From Lunularia cruciata (lineage: Eukaryota; Streptophyta; Marchantiopsida; Lunulariales; Lunulariaceae), in assembly GCA_948567375.1 (NCBI GenBank), contig OX419761.1, forward strand, positions 3,040,501 to 3,104,500: a stretch of DNA of 64,000 nucleotides, written 5' to 3'. Under the pieces are notes generated by a model that was not told the origin of the DNA, made no database searches, and saw only the letters and a list, made by a program, of their open reading frames with translations. A program made the translations under genes and the position numbers. Of this stretch, positions 22,418 through 33,950 are shown piece by piece (position 1 is the first letter of the stretch; every line of letters starts with the position of its first letter).

Positions 22418-23830
22418 GGTTGGGATTTACCCCTACCTAGAGAAGAGGGGACGTTTCTAGAACAGAGATGTATAGAGTGTGTATAGTGGGCGTGCTTGCC
22501 GCTGAGGAGAAATTACTGGTCAGGTGAGCAATTGGCATCCTGCCTCTTCCTTTCCCTCTTGTTCCTGATGCTGTGAAAGGCATGACTCCCTGTGCATGCA
22601 TGAACCCGAGGAGAGCTGGTGGCCGAGAATGTATTCTGCTCGTGGTCGTGTCGTACACGAGGTCCTGAGGTTAGTATTAGTAGCAGTAGTTGTTGTTATT
22701 GTGTGTTGCTGCTGATTTTTCTCAAGCCAGCGAGCCACCCAGAAAGGCCATGGGTAGTAAGAGATGAAATCACGCAATCCTCATCCCGGACCAGAATATG
22801 AAGGGGTGTTTCTTTCCCTCCTTTCTAGTCCGCATCAGTTTTTAACAGTGTTGAATGGGCCGAGAGGAAGAATGAAACTGGTACTGCTGCAAAATTCTCG
22901 TGCAAATTTCAAAGTGTTCGAGGGAATGCCAAAAGGTTTTGGGTGATGGGGTAATACCAGTAACAGTAGTAAAAGGAGGATAATAGGGAAGAGTCAGGCA
23001 GATCCTCAAAGTTTCGACTCCGTGGTGGGGCACGCATGCGTACGATCAAAGCAGTCCAGAGGTGCAGTGCAACGGAATAATAATACACAAATTGAGAGCT
23101 GGCTCGCCGGTGCTGAAATCGTTGGTACTTCTACATGTGCAGTCGTGGGCAAATAAAATGAATGGATAGAGAGATATGGACACAATGATGTACAGAATTT
23201 TGGCATGGCATCTCAATTTCGTGTATATATCTCCACGCGTGGGATAGATAGGGGGGATATATTGATACAGTACCGTAGCAAGGGAGGGGATCAGATGGAC
23301 TAGTCGTACTTGTTTTCAACCTTTCTTGCATGAGATAAATGCTCCTAAAGTCTTCTCGCTCTGATCTGATCGGGACCAGTCAGAAAATTGCCTTTATGTC
23401 CAACTGCAAAGAATTACGCTCACGGGCAGGCAGTGGGCAGTGAAGAAGAAAGACTCCCTTCTCTGACTTGAACTTTTGGCGTTAGACCCACACACATACT
23501 AATGATTCTTCTTTCAGCAAGTACTGCCCCTTAAATCCTTCCACATAATGTTAAGGAGGGATGGTCGGAGGATTCAATCAGGACACCAGTCACTTCAGAT
23601 TTCTACGTGTGTACAGCTTAAATTACAAATCTGATTCACAAAGCCGTTTGTTGCTCTCATCTTCTCGTGCATCTTCCCCAGACTCCATCTAATTAGCTCA
23701 CCGACTGCTGAAATGCATTTCTTCTGTAAAACCGTTGTCCTCCCCTTTAAAATGAAATGGACTTGGAATACATCATACTGTACTTGAACACACGCGTGAA
23801 AGGGAATTGACTAGTTACTACTCGAAGGAA
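22418..23830. other. No gene seen
   Basis: Short overlapping ORFs only, none recognised. Confidence 0.45.
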
Positions 23831-23880
23831 GGAATGGAATGGAATGGAATGGAATGGAATAGAATAAGATAGAATAAGAT
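23831..23880. repeat. Pentanucleotide (GGAAT)6 followed by a 10-bp direct repeat
   Basis: Six GGAAT units span 23831-23860, then agaataagat occurs twice (23861-23880). Confidence 0.95.
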
Positions 23881-24763
23881 ACTACTGTCTAGCTACCATC
23901 CTAGTAGGAGCATATCAATAGCAGCAGCTGGAGTAGTGTAACAAGACGAAACAAGGTATGATGATGAAGAAAGCTTGGAATATTGGCTGGATGCCGACGG
24001 TATCAAACACCTAAGGGTCTACAAGAAGAGGAACAAAATCTCCTGTTTCAAACGGGAGGTAGACCTCGTAACAGTGATTGCCATGTCCAAGCAAAAATCA
24101 AGAATGATGAGAGCATTGAGGTTTGATTCACCACCACCCATGGTACTGCTAGTGGTACCGAATACGATACGGTATAAAGTTTGAACAGTTGTAATGGCAA
24201 GGAACGTATGCGAGAGGAAGAAGGCCTGTCTGTCAGATATATGCTTCAACATGTGAGAGGAACAGAGCAGACTCACAGGAGTACTGAAACTGCATGACTA
24301 TGACAATGATTAACTACATCGTAAGTAACAACTTCTACTGTGCCATTCACTGATGTCCAATAAAATAATCCATTTACAATTTTAAATATAATATTTATTC
24401 AATCTCATGCGAAGAATCGAGATTGATCTCCGCATTTCGAAGAAATCATTTCAAATTCAAGTTTCAAGTTGGTAAATTTCCTCCTTGCTTCCCAATTAAA
24501 ACCACTCAAACTACTGAAATTTTGAGTATTTCGAAATCTATTCAGTGTAGGTCCACGACGTAATGGGACTACTAACTAACCCAGGAAGTAATAGGAGCAA
24601 TAAGGTTACTGCCGTAATGTCGCAGTTGATCATTCTAGAGCGCAGACGATCGAGGTGTGGACTTTCACATCCGGGACAAAACTTCACATCTATTGAGAGA
24701 CGATAGAGAGATAGCTCAGACGTAGCAAACCGAGGAAGAGAGAGACACTAGACCGATAGAGAG
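23881..24763. other. Upstream region of the small spliced gene
   Basis: Contains a duplicated leader motif: cgatagagagatagctcaga near 24702 and cgatagagagatgg then ctcaga near 24754, the second overlapping the proposed start codon. The leader is purine-rich (gaggaagagagagaca). No TATA box is obvious. Confidence 0.45.
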
Positions 24764-25112
24764 ATGGCTAGCTCAGATGTACCAAAGGGAAGGAGACTAG
24801 TGGTGGTGCCCAGGACGACGTCATCCCACCACGGAACCCTTGAGAGGAAGCTCCTGCAGTGAGTGCACGAAAATTTATTGCATCCAAGCTGGCAAACAGT
24901 AAAGAGTAATGGGAAAAGAATACAATAAGCGTACTGCTAACTACAACTGCAGGGACATAAGAGGAAGACCGGTGATGCCAATCTCCCGGGAGGTGCCGAT
25001 CTCTAGGAAACGACAGCAAGAGCTGTTTTCGTTTTCTTCTTCGGACTCGGATCCCAAGACGAGCCAATCCCCTCCTCTATTGGAAGATAGATGCTGCTCC
25101 TGCTGCTGCTAA
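24764..25112 (+). CDS. Small two-exon gene, 84-residue protein of unknown function
   Basis: Exon 1 is 24764-24858 and exon 2 is 24953-25112. Exon 1 would stop at once without splicing (CAG TGA), but a consensus donor (CA^GTGAGT) begins a 94-base intron that ends with CTAAC (24937-24941) and acceptor CTGCAG. Joining keeps the frame to TAA at 25110. The protein starts MASSDVPKGRRLVVVPRTT, has a basic middle (REVPISRKRQQEL), a serine-aspartate segment (FSFSSSDSDPK) and a cysteine-cluster tail CCSCCC. There is no signal peptide or membrane helix. The tail could be S-acylated or bind metal, but this is a guess. I do not recognise the family. The start codon lies in a good context (gagATGGCT). Confidence 0.55.
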
Positions 25113-25134
25113 GTCCTCACCGCTGAGAATCGTT

Positions 25135-25515
25135 ATGTCCATCCCTTACTCGAGTGTTAGAACAGAGTGTTATGACTTTCACTCGTGCATCCTAAGCTTC
25201 ACCGAGAAGCAGCTGTGTGTGCTACTCTACCACTGCTGTAATACCTTTTGCTCCTATCACCAACTCACTCCCAAATACTCCCTGAAGTGGATTCTTTCTG
25301 CACTGGGAAAGAAACAATTTGAACCAATAGAGGACGATTTAGCGATCGTGATACTCGGCTGCAGACTGTACGAACATGAGTTCCTGGATAAGATTCTTAC
25401 GAAGTACTTCTCAAACCCCGTTCTGAAGAATTCACTACAAATTCTACATAGTCTGAGCCCGAACCGTGCAAGTCGACGCGAATTCCGAATTCAGTTTTCG
25501 CATTACATGTCGTAA
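25135..25515 (+). CDS. Hypothetical ORF, 126 residues, downstream of the small spliced gene
   Basis: An ATG-started open frame begins 22 bases after the stop of the preceding gene: MSIPYSSVRTECYDF, ending FRIQFSHYMS. It is rich in Cys, Leu, Ser and Tyr, with no motif that I know, no signal peptide and no membrane helix. It may lie in the 3' untranslated part of the upstream gene, be a further exon, or be open by chance. Its length is somewhat above chance for this base composition, which is the only support for it. Confidence 0.2.
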   Translation: MSIPYSSVRTECYDFHSCILSFTEKQLCVLLYHCCNTFCSYHQLTPKYSLKWILSALGKKQFEPIEDDLAIVILGCRLYEHEFLDKILTKYFSNPVLKNSLQILHSLSPNRASRREFRIQFSHYMS

Positions 25516-28500
25516 AAATGTGAGTGATTGAGTGCACCCGCAAATATTTCGAGTAACTCTTCTAGGACGAGAACACATACTATTGTTTACTGGAAGAGCA
25601 CCTCATGTCCAATTTTTGGCTTGTGGATAAATTACATATTCGTTTTCGGTCAACTCAAGAATGGACTAACAATTTGCGCACAATGATGACTGTAGTGGAC
25701 GATTTGCTGAAAGCCTTACTCCAGCAACACGACATCCATCATTTAGTTCATTGTTCTACTTTGTAGGTCGAGACGTCCCTGATCCTAACTCGAGAGATGG
25801 ACTGACATTGAATTTGCTAGTTAAGAGTTCGCAACTTGTGTAGGACAAATTAATAGCAGCACCGAGTATAGTGCAAATCGTTCCAGAGAACGATAACACC
25901 ACAACGAACAGAAATACTGTGGGGCAGTGTAAAGTGCAACGGGAATTACAATTTCGATTCGTGTGTCCTGAGTCGGTCGTGACTTGAATTACTTGCTGAC
26001 GCTAGGAGACGTCGACCGGAGTTACTGTGATTGAGTTAGGTAACGTATCGTGCTTTAGAGACAGTCGATGAAACAGGAAAATCGAGCATTCCAACGTCCA
26101 TATCCAGCAAGTGTCATAACAACATCAGTGAGAACAGCTCACAACATTCTCTCACCATTTACGGTCGCCCCAATCAAGTACCGGGGGCACGACTCGTCCA
26201 CGCTTCGTGGCAACTATCCGCTTTTCAAATATCCCTCTCAGAAATTTTTGCACATCCAGCGGAAAGTGGAAGGGTGGAAACTGGCACTGTTCCGAGTTAA
26301 GTTAAACGCGATTGAAGTGGTATCTTTATCTGACCGTCCAGAAGGATTCGACATCTTTGAGAATCTTTACAGTTTTATCTGGTATCGGCAAGTATCAACA
26401 ACTTGGCGGGATGGGACCTATCACCGGCGGAACATGACCGGCAGGTCCCAAGAATGTACGTACTATGATTCAAGAGAATATGTTTTCAAAGTTGGCCTGT
26501 GATTTTCCCGGTCACGGTACTAACGTTGGGGATTCTGCCGGGATGGGGAAAATAATGGAGAGGAGAGTTTTACCGGGCAGGTGGGGGAAGACAGGCTGGC
26601 TGCAGGTATTACCGGCCTGCCAGCATGGGAGTAAGGTGAAACTGCCACGTCGAAGGGGTGGTCGTTACCCCGTTTCTAACCCTCCTGCCGTTCAGTTGCC
26701 GTTCAGTTGCGGTCGTTGTGGTTTTCAGTTGATCCACCACCCGCTAGCTCCCTCCCTGCCTTCCTGAGGGACTCCAACATGATCATCATCCCCAGGCACC
26801 ATGCATGGATGTATGTATCTATGTGAGAAGAGAAAGCATGGAGCGGCGGCAGGAGGGGAGGGGAGGGGAGTAGGTAGATGGCGGCTGCCTATGATTGGTG
26901 CACTTCCAAGCTGGCTGCACGGCTGCTTTAGAGATGGATGACGTCATCATCCCTAGCGCCATGCATGCGCCCATGTCTGATGCATGCCACCCATGCGCGC
27001 ACGGCTACCGTATTCGCTACCGTGTCGGACGGAGACGGCAACCCTAACTACCTCCCTCCGCTGTTGGCACGCGACCCGCGCTTCACATATTTCTCCGTCG
27101 ACGTACATCCATCTATCCCCCTTCCATTCCCTTTTCATCCCCTGCCCATTTCATCTGCACAATTAGAACTCCCAGCTTGCATACTAACGAACAAGATCTG
27201 CACGTTGCCACCTCCTGCAGAGGGAGTCAAGGTTCCCTCTTTATGCTGACTACTGTGTACATTTCTCTCTCTCTCTATTATCTCCAAACGGTCTCCCACA
27301 TTGATTCTGCGAAGTGAGCTACTTCATAATAACTCGCACATATTAGTCAAGATTTCCGTTTTGCGGGGGACATGGTCTACAAAATTCTGCGCTGAGGAAG
27401 ATTGTCAGTTTTTTTCTAAAGAAATCATAAACTATCACTTCCTTTGCAAAGAGGACCCGGATTTGGTAACTGGATTGGATTGATTTTGATGTATCTCAGA
27501 GACTGCAAAAACCTTGGACACTAAACGAACAAAAGAGCATAGTACAATAGTGAAAGATGTGACGAATATTTTGGTGGTGGTTGGCATATTGTGCTCTGTT
27601 TTTCAACTTGAGTCGTAGTGTCACTTCCGTTTAAACCAACTTCCCCTGTCCCTTGTCAGAGACATGAATGAATCCCGGAAGGTAGCCCCTCTATCAGAGC
27701 ATACTAAGAGCCAGAGCCTTCCGTCAACAAACTATCCTTGAAGACGGACATCAAAGTACCATCCGATATTCTCATATCCATAATTTTCCACACATGCCGT
27801 TGAAGCTGTGCAGAGAAACCCTTCGCTGTGACCGCCCATGTGCATGTTGGTAGCACAGAGATTACAACAATGCTATAGCTACTATCAATATTTCAACTTT
27901 ATCACCTTATGACATTCAAAATCACTCTTCACTTTCCTCTCGAATCCAAATACACTCCTTTACTACAGATTACAAGATGTGCAACAAAATTTCGGACTCT
28001 GCGAATGAAGAGTTCTCAGAGGCGTCATGATATCGATCAAGTAATACACATCAGATTGCAGAATGAATGACGCTTCAGAGGAAATTCATGAACGGCTTGA
28101 AATGGTAAACCACAATCTCTGTCCGACATAAGGTAAACAAATGATCCGCTACGGAAAAACAAACTGCAATGGAAGAAAACAGCTTCCTCTTCACCGTACA
28201 TTCGGGATGCACTCAACTCCGGATAGGATTTTACACATTTGTACACTATGAAAGGATGAAAGACTGTCAATTTACAAGGTGGTGTGGAAGTGTCGCCACT
28301 ACGCCCACTAACATGTCTTTTTCTCCGCGATCTTATTGAATTGCACGTGTCAATCGTGCAGTGCTATCTATGTCCCAGCTGACTATCCTGTTTTACCGAG
28401 GGGATAAATAAATAGGAACAATACGAAGCATCGGAAGTGCGCAAGAAACTACTACTATGCACAGAGATACAAATCCCCTAAAACCTACAAACCTAACAAC

Positions 28501-28812
28501 ACACCCATCACCTTCTCTACTCTATTGCTACGGGAATCGCGAGAATCACCAAACGCTGTTTCCTACTCAAACCTAGCTCAATCCTGGAGAGGCCTACTAC
28601 TACAGAAGACTTCAGTTGGAAATTCAAGAGCGAGCGTAGAGCTTGTACACCCCAAAAAGATCACCCATCGGAGAAATTGTTTTTCTTGCGATCACCTCAT
28701 TTCATCTCGATCGCTGTAGACCAGAACATAAGAACTTGAACCCTCAAAGATTCATTCACACTGATGGAAGAGAGACAATGTATCTGACACTGCTACTAGT
28801 ATCTCTGATCAC
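25516..28812. other. Intergenic region between the small gene and MYB; one unassigned ORF
   Basis: A 144-codon plus-strand frame (26068-26502) has no recognisable motif. G-rich GGAGGGGAGGGGAGGGG lies near 26851-26870. The 700 bases before 28813 would hold the MYB 3' untranslated region; no clear polyadenylation signal was assigned. Confidence 0.4.
26851..26870 (+). repeat. G-run tract with quadruplex potential
   Basis: Several runs of four G spaced by single A (ggaggggaggggagggga). It fits the pattern for a G-quadruplex, though not tested. Confidence 0.4.
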
Positions 28813-30414
28813 TCACCCTGCTTTCCTAGGCACCGACGGAGTCATGGCTCCCAAGAATTCGGGGTGAGAGGTCAGAGATGCGTAGTCGGAACCCATAACA
28901 CTGAAAGCAGGAGGCAGGCACGATGGTGGTTGCACTGCCGCCATATACTTCTGCACTTCTTTTTCAACCATGTCTCGCATCATCGCCAGTAACCCTGCGT
29001 TCACAACCGCGTCGAGGCCACAGCCCATCATCTGAGGTGCAGCTCTGCTGAGCTGCTGCTGCTGCTGCAATTGCGCTGCTGATGGTCCTGCCGGAGCCTG
29101 CAGGGCCTGCGCAATCGCAGCCCTCACAGCGGCGGACATATCTACGGGCCCTGCTGCAGCAGCTGCTGAAGCTTGTTGGTGGTGAGTGAATGCGGTAATC
29201 CCACCTCCTCCTCCGTTATTGGTGAGGGTTGTGAACCCGTGGCTCTGCTCATGATGCAGATGCTCTGAAGGTGGTAAAGTTGCCCTTTGCTGCTGCTGTT
29301 GATGTCTCCAAGCAGGAATGGCACTACTACCCATGTGAGAAGGGGATTCTTTCAATTGCTCATGGTGGGTACCACGAAGATTCAGATGGTGAGAGGCCTC
29401 GCTGTTGCTATGGCGAGGAGAGAGCTGCTGCTGCTGGGATTGGGACAGAGAGATTGTGGCTTGTTGTTTGGGCAAAGCTGGTGTGATAATCGGCTGCTGA
29501 TGCCTGGTGGAAGGAGAACCGCGGGGAGAAGCCTCGCGTTCAATCCTGCTCGCGCAAGTGGTGCCGGGTAAGGAAAGACTGAGAGAAGTGGGAGGATCCG
29601 TACTTGAGCTAGACGCCTCCTGAGGCGATTGTTGATGTTGCTGCTGTTGTTTAGACGCAACGCTGGAAGTAGAAGCTGGACTGAAGCATGAAAAGGCCGA
29701 AGCGCGAGGAACGGGCCTGAAGACCTGGTTGGGACCGGCCAGCCCGGTGACGGGATCGCTGTGCTCGGAGCAGGAGGGAGAGCTAGGAGCAAAATTGAGC
29801 TTCTTCACTTGCTGGCAGTGCGAAGGGAGAGGACTACCAGACATAGAGCCAGAATCCAGGAAGGAGCTGCCCTCGTTGGAGAGCTGCTGGGCGATCCCCG
29901 AGCTCTCCAAATCGATACTTCTGCCCCTTTGATGCTGCTGCTGCTGCTGCTTCCTGGCGTCTAAGCTGCTAGTATGATCGTCTTCGTCTCCACGAATTCT
30001 ACAGACATAACTACCTTCCTCGTCGGCCCTGGGTCTCTCAGCGAGGTATCGGCGACGAAGGGTAGAATTCCAATGGTTTTTAATCGCATTATCTGTACGC
30101 CCAGGCAGCAGGCGGGCGATTGTGGCCCATTTGTTGCCGTGATGGGCATGTGCTTGGATGATGGCCGCGTCCTCGGCTGCAGTGAAAGGGCGATGCTGCA
30201 CTTGTGGGCTCAATTGATTGCACCAACGCAATCGACAAGATTTCCCAGAGCGTCCGGGGATACCCTTGCTGATAAGCGACCAGTTTCGCGCGCCATACTT
30301 CTCAACTAACCTCTGCAGAGCCGCATCCTCCTCAGGGCTCCACGGCCCTTTGATGCGCTCATTGTCTTGGGTCCTGCATCTAAAATCCAAAGTCGTCGAT
30401 GGCGATACAGCCAT
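28813..30414 (-). CDS. R2R3-MYB transcription factor, subgroup 22 (MYB44/70/73/77 clade)
   Basis: A single 533-codon exon, intronless like its Arabidopsis relatives. The R2 repeat spans about residues 20-70 (Trp 25, 45, 64) and R3 about 73-122 (Phe 77, Trp 96, 115). Diagnostic strings include [20 protein letters not shown] and [20 protein letters not shown]. Outside the DNA-binding domain are subgroup-22 marks: [12 protein letters not shown] at 273-284, containing an EAR-like LxLxL, and [17 protein letters not shown] at 475-491. Poly-Gln, Ala and Gly tracts fill the rest, so the protein is much longer than the roughly 300-residue angiosperm members. It should bind MYB sites in nuclear DNA and, by the family, act in hormone, stress or growth control, possibly as a repressor. 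The start is the first ATG in frame before the repeat. Confidence 0.96.
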   Translation of the reverse strand: MAVSPSTTLDFRCRTQDNERIKGPWSPEEDAALQRLVEKYGARNWSLISKGIPGRSGKSCRLRWCNQLSPQVQHRPFTAAEDAAIIQAHAHHGNKWATIARLLPGRTDNAIKNHWNSTLRRRYLAERPRADEEGSYVCRIRGDEDDHTSSLDARKQQQQQHQRGRSIDLESSGIAQQLSNEGSSFLDSGSMSGSPLPSHCQQVKKLNFAPSSPSCSEHSDPVTGLAGPNQVFRPVPRASAFSCFSPASTSSVASKQQQQHQQSPQEASSSSTDPPTSLSLSLPGTTCASRIEREASPRGSPSTRHQQPIITPALPKQQATISLSQSQQQQLSPRHSNSEASHHLNLRGTHHEQLKESPSHMGSSAIPAWRHQQQQQRATLPPSEHLHHEQSHGFTTLTNNGGGGGITAFTHHQQASAAAAAGPVDMSAAVRAAIAQALQAPAGPSAAQLQQQQQLSRAAPQMMGCGLDAVVNAGLLAMMRDMVEKEVQKYMAAVQPPSCLPPAFSVMGSDYASLTSHPEFLGAMTPSVPRKAG

Positions 30415-30453
30415 TCTTTTCCTTCCAAGTGTGGTTTTTGTTTCGCTTCACTG

Positions 30454-30477
30454 ATCCAATCCAATCCAATCCAATCC
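30454..30477 (-). promoter_or_regulatory. Tandem CCAAT (ATTGG on minus) run upstream of MYB
   Basis: ATCCA is repeated with four overlapping CCAAT units, 40-63 bases before the MYB start. It is probably within the 5' leader, so it may be a simple repeat and not an NF-Y box. Confidence 0.35.
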
Positions 30478-30531
30478 CCGTCTGTCCCCTGCTCCACCTT
30501 CTCCTCCTCCTCCCCCCCTAATTCCCCACTG

Positions 30532-30627
30532 TTACCCTCCTCGATCCCTACTGCTACGAACTACTACACCCGACATGGCCGCAAAATTGGAGACACCATC
30601 TACGCGCAGCCATAAACCAGGTTTCAT
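30532..30627 (-). CDS. Possible upstream ORF in the MYB 5' leader, 31 residues
   Basis: On the minus strand an ATG at 30627 opens a frame starting MKPGLWLRVDG that stops at 30532, 118 bases before the MYB ATG. If transcription starts further upstream, it could lower MYB translation. The transcription start is unknown and the peptide resembles nothing known. Confidence 0.2.
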   Translation of the reverse strand: MKPGLWLRVDGVSNFAAMSGVVVRSSRDRGG

Positions 30628-31194
30628 ATATCCTAACAAACACAATCCCCAAATCAGCTTCGTGTCCCTAATCTCTCCCACCACAGAACAAACTGCAACA
30701 AATCCACTTCCTCTCTACCCAAAGACCCACCCAAATCCTACACTCAAATCTCACCTCAATCTCACCAACGAATCGGCTTTTCAGCCAACAACCAACAGAC
30801 TCCACTAAAAGAACCTCAAACTATTTCCCTTCTCAGGTACTCCTTACTACAGAGCGAAGCCTCGTCGCTGTTTCTCTGTTGCTGCATGTGTATATTTTAC
30901 TCCTCTGGTCGTTGTCGATATTTTCTTCTCAAGCTGCCTCACTGAGAAAGCGCCCACCCGACCAGACAACCAAACCGACGAGCTTCTCTTCTACACCTTC
31001 TTCTTCTCCTTCTTTCTCTTCTCTTCCTCACTCTGCTCTGTGCAGAACTTCTCTCTCTCTTTATCTTGTATAGAGAGTAGTAAATCTGCTCGGTGCTGTG
31101 CAGTGAGTGATGGCGTTGGTAGTGATGGGTACAGTAAGTGCAATCAAAAGAAGAGTGATGAACGAGAGCGTGAGTGAGTTGATTCTGTGTGTGC

Positions 31195-31219
31195 CTCTCT
31201 CTCTCTCTCTCTCTCTCTC
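31195..31219 (-). promoter_or_regulatory. (GA)n tract upstream of MYB
   Basis: A 25-base CT run on plus reads GAGAGA on the MYB strand, about 780 bases upstream of the start codon. GAGA tracts are common in plant promoters and leaders and are bound by BPC proteins. A shorter ctctctctct lies at 31049-31058. Confidence 0.45.
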
Positions 31220-31280
31220 AGTGCAGTGTCTACTACCTACCCTACCTACAGGAAGAAGATCGGAAGAATGAAAGAAGAGA

Positions 31281-31390
31281 GATCGGGACAAGAAGAATAA
31301 GGGAAGAGAGAGAGGGGGAAGGAGGAAGAGGAGAGGGAGGCGGGCGGAGGGAGGGGGAGGGGTGGGAAGGGACGAGGAGAGGAGGATGAA
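31281..31390 (+). repeat. Purine-rich low-complexity stretch (GAGGGGG-type)
   Basis: About 110 bases almost entirely A and G, beside the GA tract. Low complexity; ORFs across it are artefacts. Confidence 0.7.
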
Positions 31391-33686
31391 GAGCGAAGAG
31401 AAGACGGAGTTGATGAAGAGATATGGGCTTGGGACTGGTGGGCATGGAAGGGAAGAAGAAGATGACGGATGGGAGATCGACTGAAATAGGGCCCTTCGCT
31501 AATTGTGAGTTTCGTTGGAGGTACCCGCCCGCGGGCAGTTCCAAGGGAAAGGGACTAAATTCCTGCCCATTCCATCCATAGGGTTCCATATCCCCATACG
31601 CATGGCATCCATACAGTAGCTCATTTTTAGATTGCGGGACATCACCTGCGAGGCCCATGGGATGCCACATGATGACGATCGATATGTGGGGTGCCATGGG
31701 ATCGTTCGTCTCATCCCCTGGCCCTTGCCCGCCAGCCAAGCCAGCCAGGTCGGGCGAGTGGCCCGTCGTTCGCTAGTCGGAGATAGCGTAGTAAGCAAGG
31801 GAGCACTGGAAAAGGTTTAGGGTTTGCGACAGCCCTATTAAATTCTCCTGCCCTTGCCAGGTCATTCTGCCCGCCAACGTAACGACACCTTCTCTTGTAC
31901 ACTTCTTTTACACTCTGGCGGACTAAACCCGATCCCTGCCCGCCAACCGCTTTACCTCCAAGGCCAGGACCAAACACAGTTCTCCCCTCAATACCCCCAG
32001 ACGATTCTACCAGTCATTCAATCCCGTCCACACAGCCTAAACCAACACCCTGCCAATCGACCCTCTTGGAACCACATTGCCCAGTAACCATGCGCGAGAC
32101 CAACGGTAAACCCATGCAAGAGGTAAAATAAACCGAGGCGGCGCGCGGTGTTAGTTACCAACTTAGCTTCGCAACTGTCCAACCAGGTCAAATACATCAC
32201 CGGTCTCATTCATCTCTATTACTGCACCCATGCTGCCAGGAAGGAAGATACTCAGAGCAGAGAAATTTTAACTAAATTTAGATTCATGTGGCCTGACATT
32301 TTCTTCAACGGCGTTGAAAGGGCGAACACTGTAAGTTTGGGACAACCCTACAATTTCCTAAGCGTGTGAAGGAAAGTGCAATCCTCTTCTCCCTTTCCTA
32401 CTCAGACTTCTGAGCGGGGGCATGCCACTTGTTATTCCACAGCCATATTTGTTGTTTCCTAATTGCTTCTGCAGAAAATATCTTATTCTTCTTGGATACT
32501 CTCCAAAAAGATCTGCAGTAAACACGTGAGATAGTAATTGACTACTTCCCTCATCATTGAGTAAAGAAGTAATTTTAGCGCTTTATCTACTTGTAGAGTA
32601 TATAGAAAATAGAAGACGAGTTTTCTCCTGTAGGTTCCTTATTCTCCTACAGTATAACCAGAACACGCTTTCTTTTCTCTTTCTTACTTAGGGAGTCCCT
32701 CTTTTATTTCTACCTAGCTGTTTCTGTTTTAAAAGCAAACTTTGGAAGATGGTGCAACTTGCATCAAACTGATTGCTTAAGTCACGTAATTAGAAAAGGC
32801 AGCAACTAGTAACTGGCCCCCATTTAGGGAGTGGTCACTTTGCTATATGTGCATATAAAGTTCATGTTTGCACTAAACTCTCGATGACCCACAGTTTTAT
32901 TTCTTTGTTTCTTTGCTTGACCGTTTTGTATTGTCTAATTATGACCTTTCTCTTCCACTGAGCTTTGTACTTTCCTCGAAAAATATCACCTTTGTGAACG
33001 TAGTTCTAGAAACATTGCTGGCCACCTCCCCACAAATAATCTAATTCACCTGGATTAGTCCATATTTGTTTAATCAGAAAGGAAGCCCTTCCTAGCATAA
33101 TGAATCTCTTAATAAATAAAATTAACCTCTCCTATTTCTTGTTCATCCAGAAGGAAAATTTGAAGGTAGTCAGTCCTCCCTCTCCTATCTTATTAATTGT
33201 TTATCACATCGCCACTTTGGAATTTCATAGTTTTCTAGGAGATTGCATTACAAAGTACTAAATGTACTTAACGGAAAATCATAGGTACTTTAGTATCTCC
33301 AGACTTAGTTATGAAGAAAATACTCTACATCGTTAGAACATCCCCACCATTGGACCATTTGGAGAAATCAAACTGAATTTGTTACCGGTACCAGAAAAGT
33401 CTCCCTTCTTATGCGACATCATGCCCTCACTACATGCCAACAATCAAACATGATGATAACGATTGTGTTCCTATTTCAAAGCGTTCTCATCCTTGGTTGA
33501 AAATCAGAATAATAAAATTCACCAGGTTAAGAAATAAAACGATACATCAAAAGATTTGCCTACTATATTATACGGAAAGGAAACCAACATTTTACAATAT
33601 TATTCCTCCATCTGAATTTTCATGAGTGTCAATAATTCGTAAAATACTAAAAGAATAAATAACGTCATTACATATGTCACTATCGT
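31391..33686. other. No gene seen; shift to AT-rich sequence near 32400
   Basis: 31500-32300 probably includes the distal MYB promoter. After about 32400 the sequence becomes AT-rich, with no long ORF and no match to the repeat families A to F. Confidence 0.45.
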
Positions 33687-33722
33687 AGTCCAAAATGGCT
33701 GAAAATTCAGCCATTTTGGACT
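33687..33722. repeat. Perfect hairpin, 17-bp arms, 2-base loop
   Basis: agtccaaaatggctgaa (33687-33703) and ttcagccattttggact (33706-33722) pair exactly. It lies about 540 bases from the plastid-derived genes and is followed by a T-rich stretch. It could be an organelle mRNA 3' stem-loop carried in with plastid DNA, or a small foldback element. Confidence 0.85.
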
Positions 33723-33875
33723 TTTCAATTCATATATTTTAGCGAAAATAATCTACGAGTGTCCCGTCCAACTGTAAATTTACAAAAAATGTGGAGGATA
33801 CGAATTTATCTGAAGAACAATTCTCCCTGATGAAGTAAGGAGGTACAACAAGGAATCATATAGATAGTCAAAATC

Positions 33876-33950
33876 TTGATAAAAGATTGAGATTTGAACC
33901 AACAACGATAATATCTTAATCAAGAGCGAAGTAAGCGTGTTAGCATAAAA
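33876..33950 (-). repeat. tRNA-like relic or SINE head on minus strand
   Basis: Read on minus: GCTAACACGCTT (A-box-like), then about 30 bases, then GGTTCAAATCTC (B-box-like, close to the T-arm consensus). Acceptor and D stems do not close by eye. It may be a decayed organellar tRNA accompanying the plastid DNA, or a SINE. Confidence 0.35.

Noticed and set aside
29271-29571. Plus-strand ORFs of 71-94 codons across the MYB gene
   Set aside because: Antisense shadows of glutamine and serine codons in MYB.
30306-30497. 63-codon minus-strand frame overlapping the MYB start, a possible overlapping upstream ORF
   Set aside because: Its first codon is GTG, not ATG; no reason to think it is translated.
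31061-31739. Minus-strand ORFs of 76 and 165 codons upstream of MYB
   Set aside because: Arise from the CT/GA low-complexity tracts and show no motif; probably promoter or leader.
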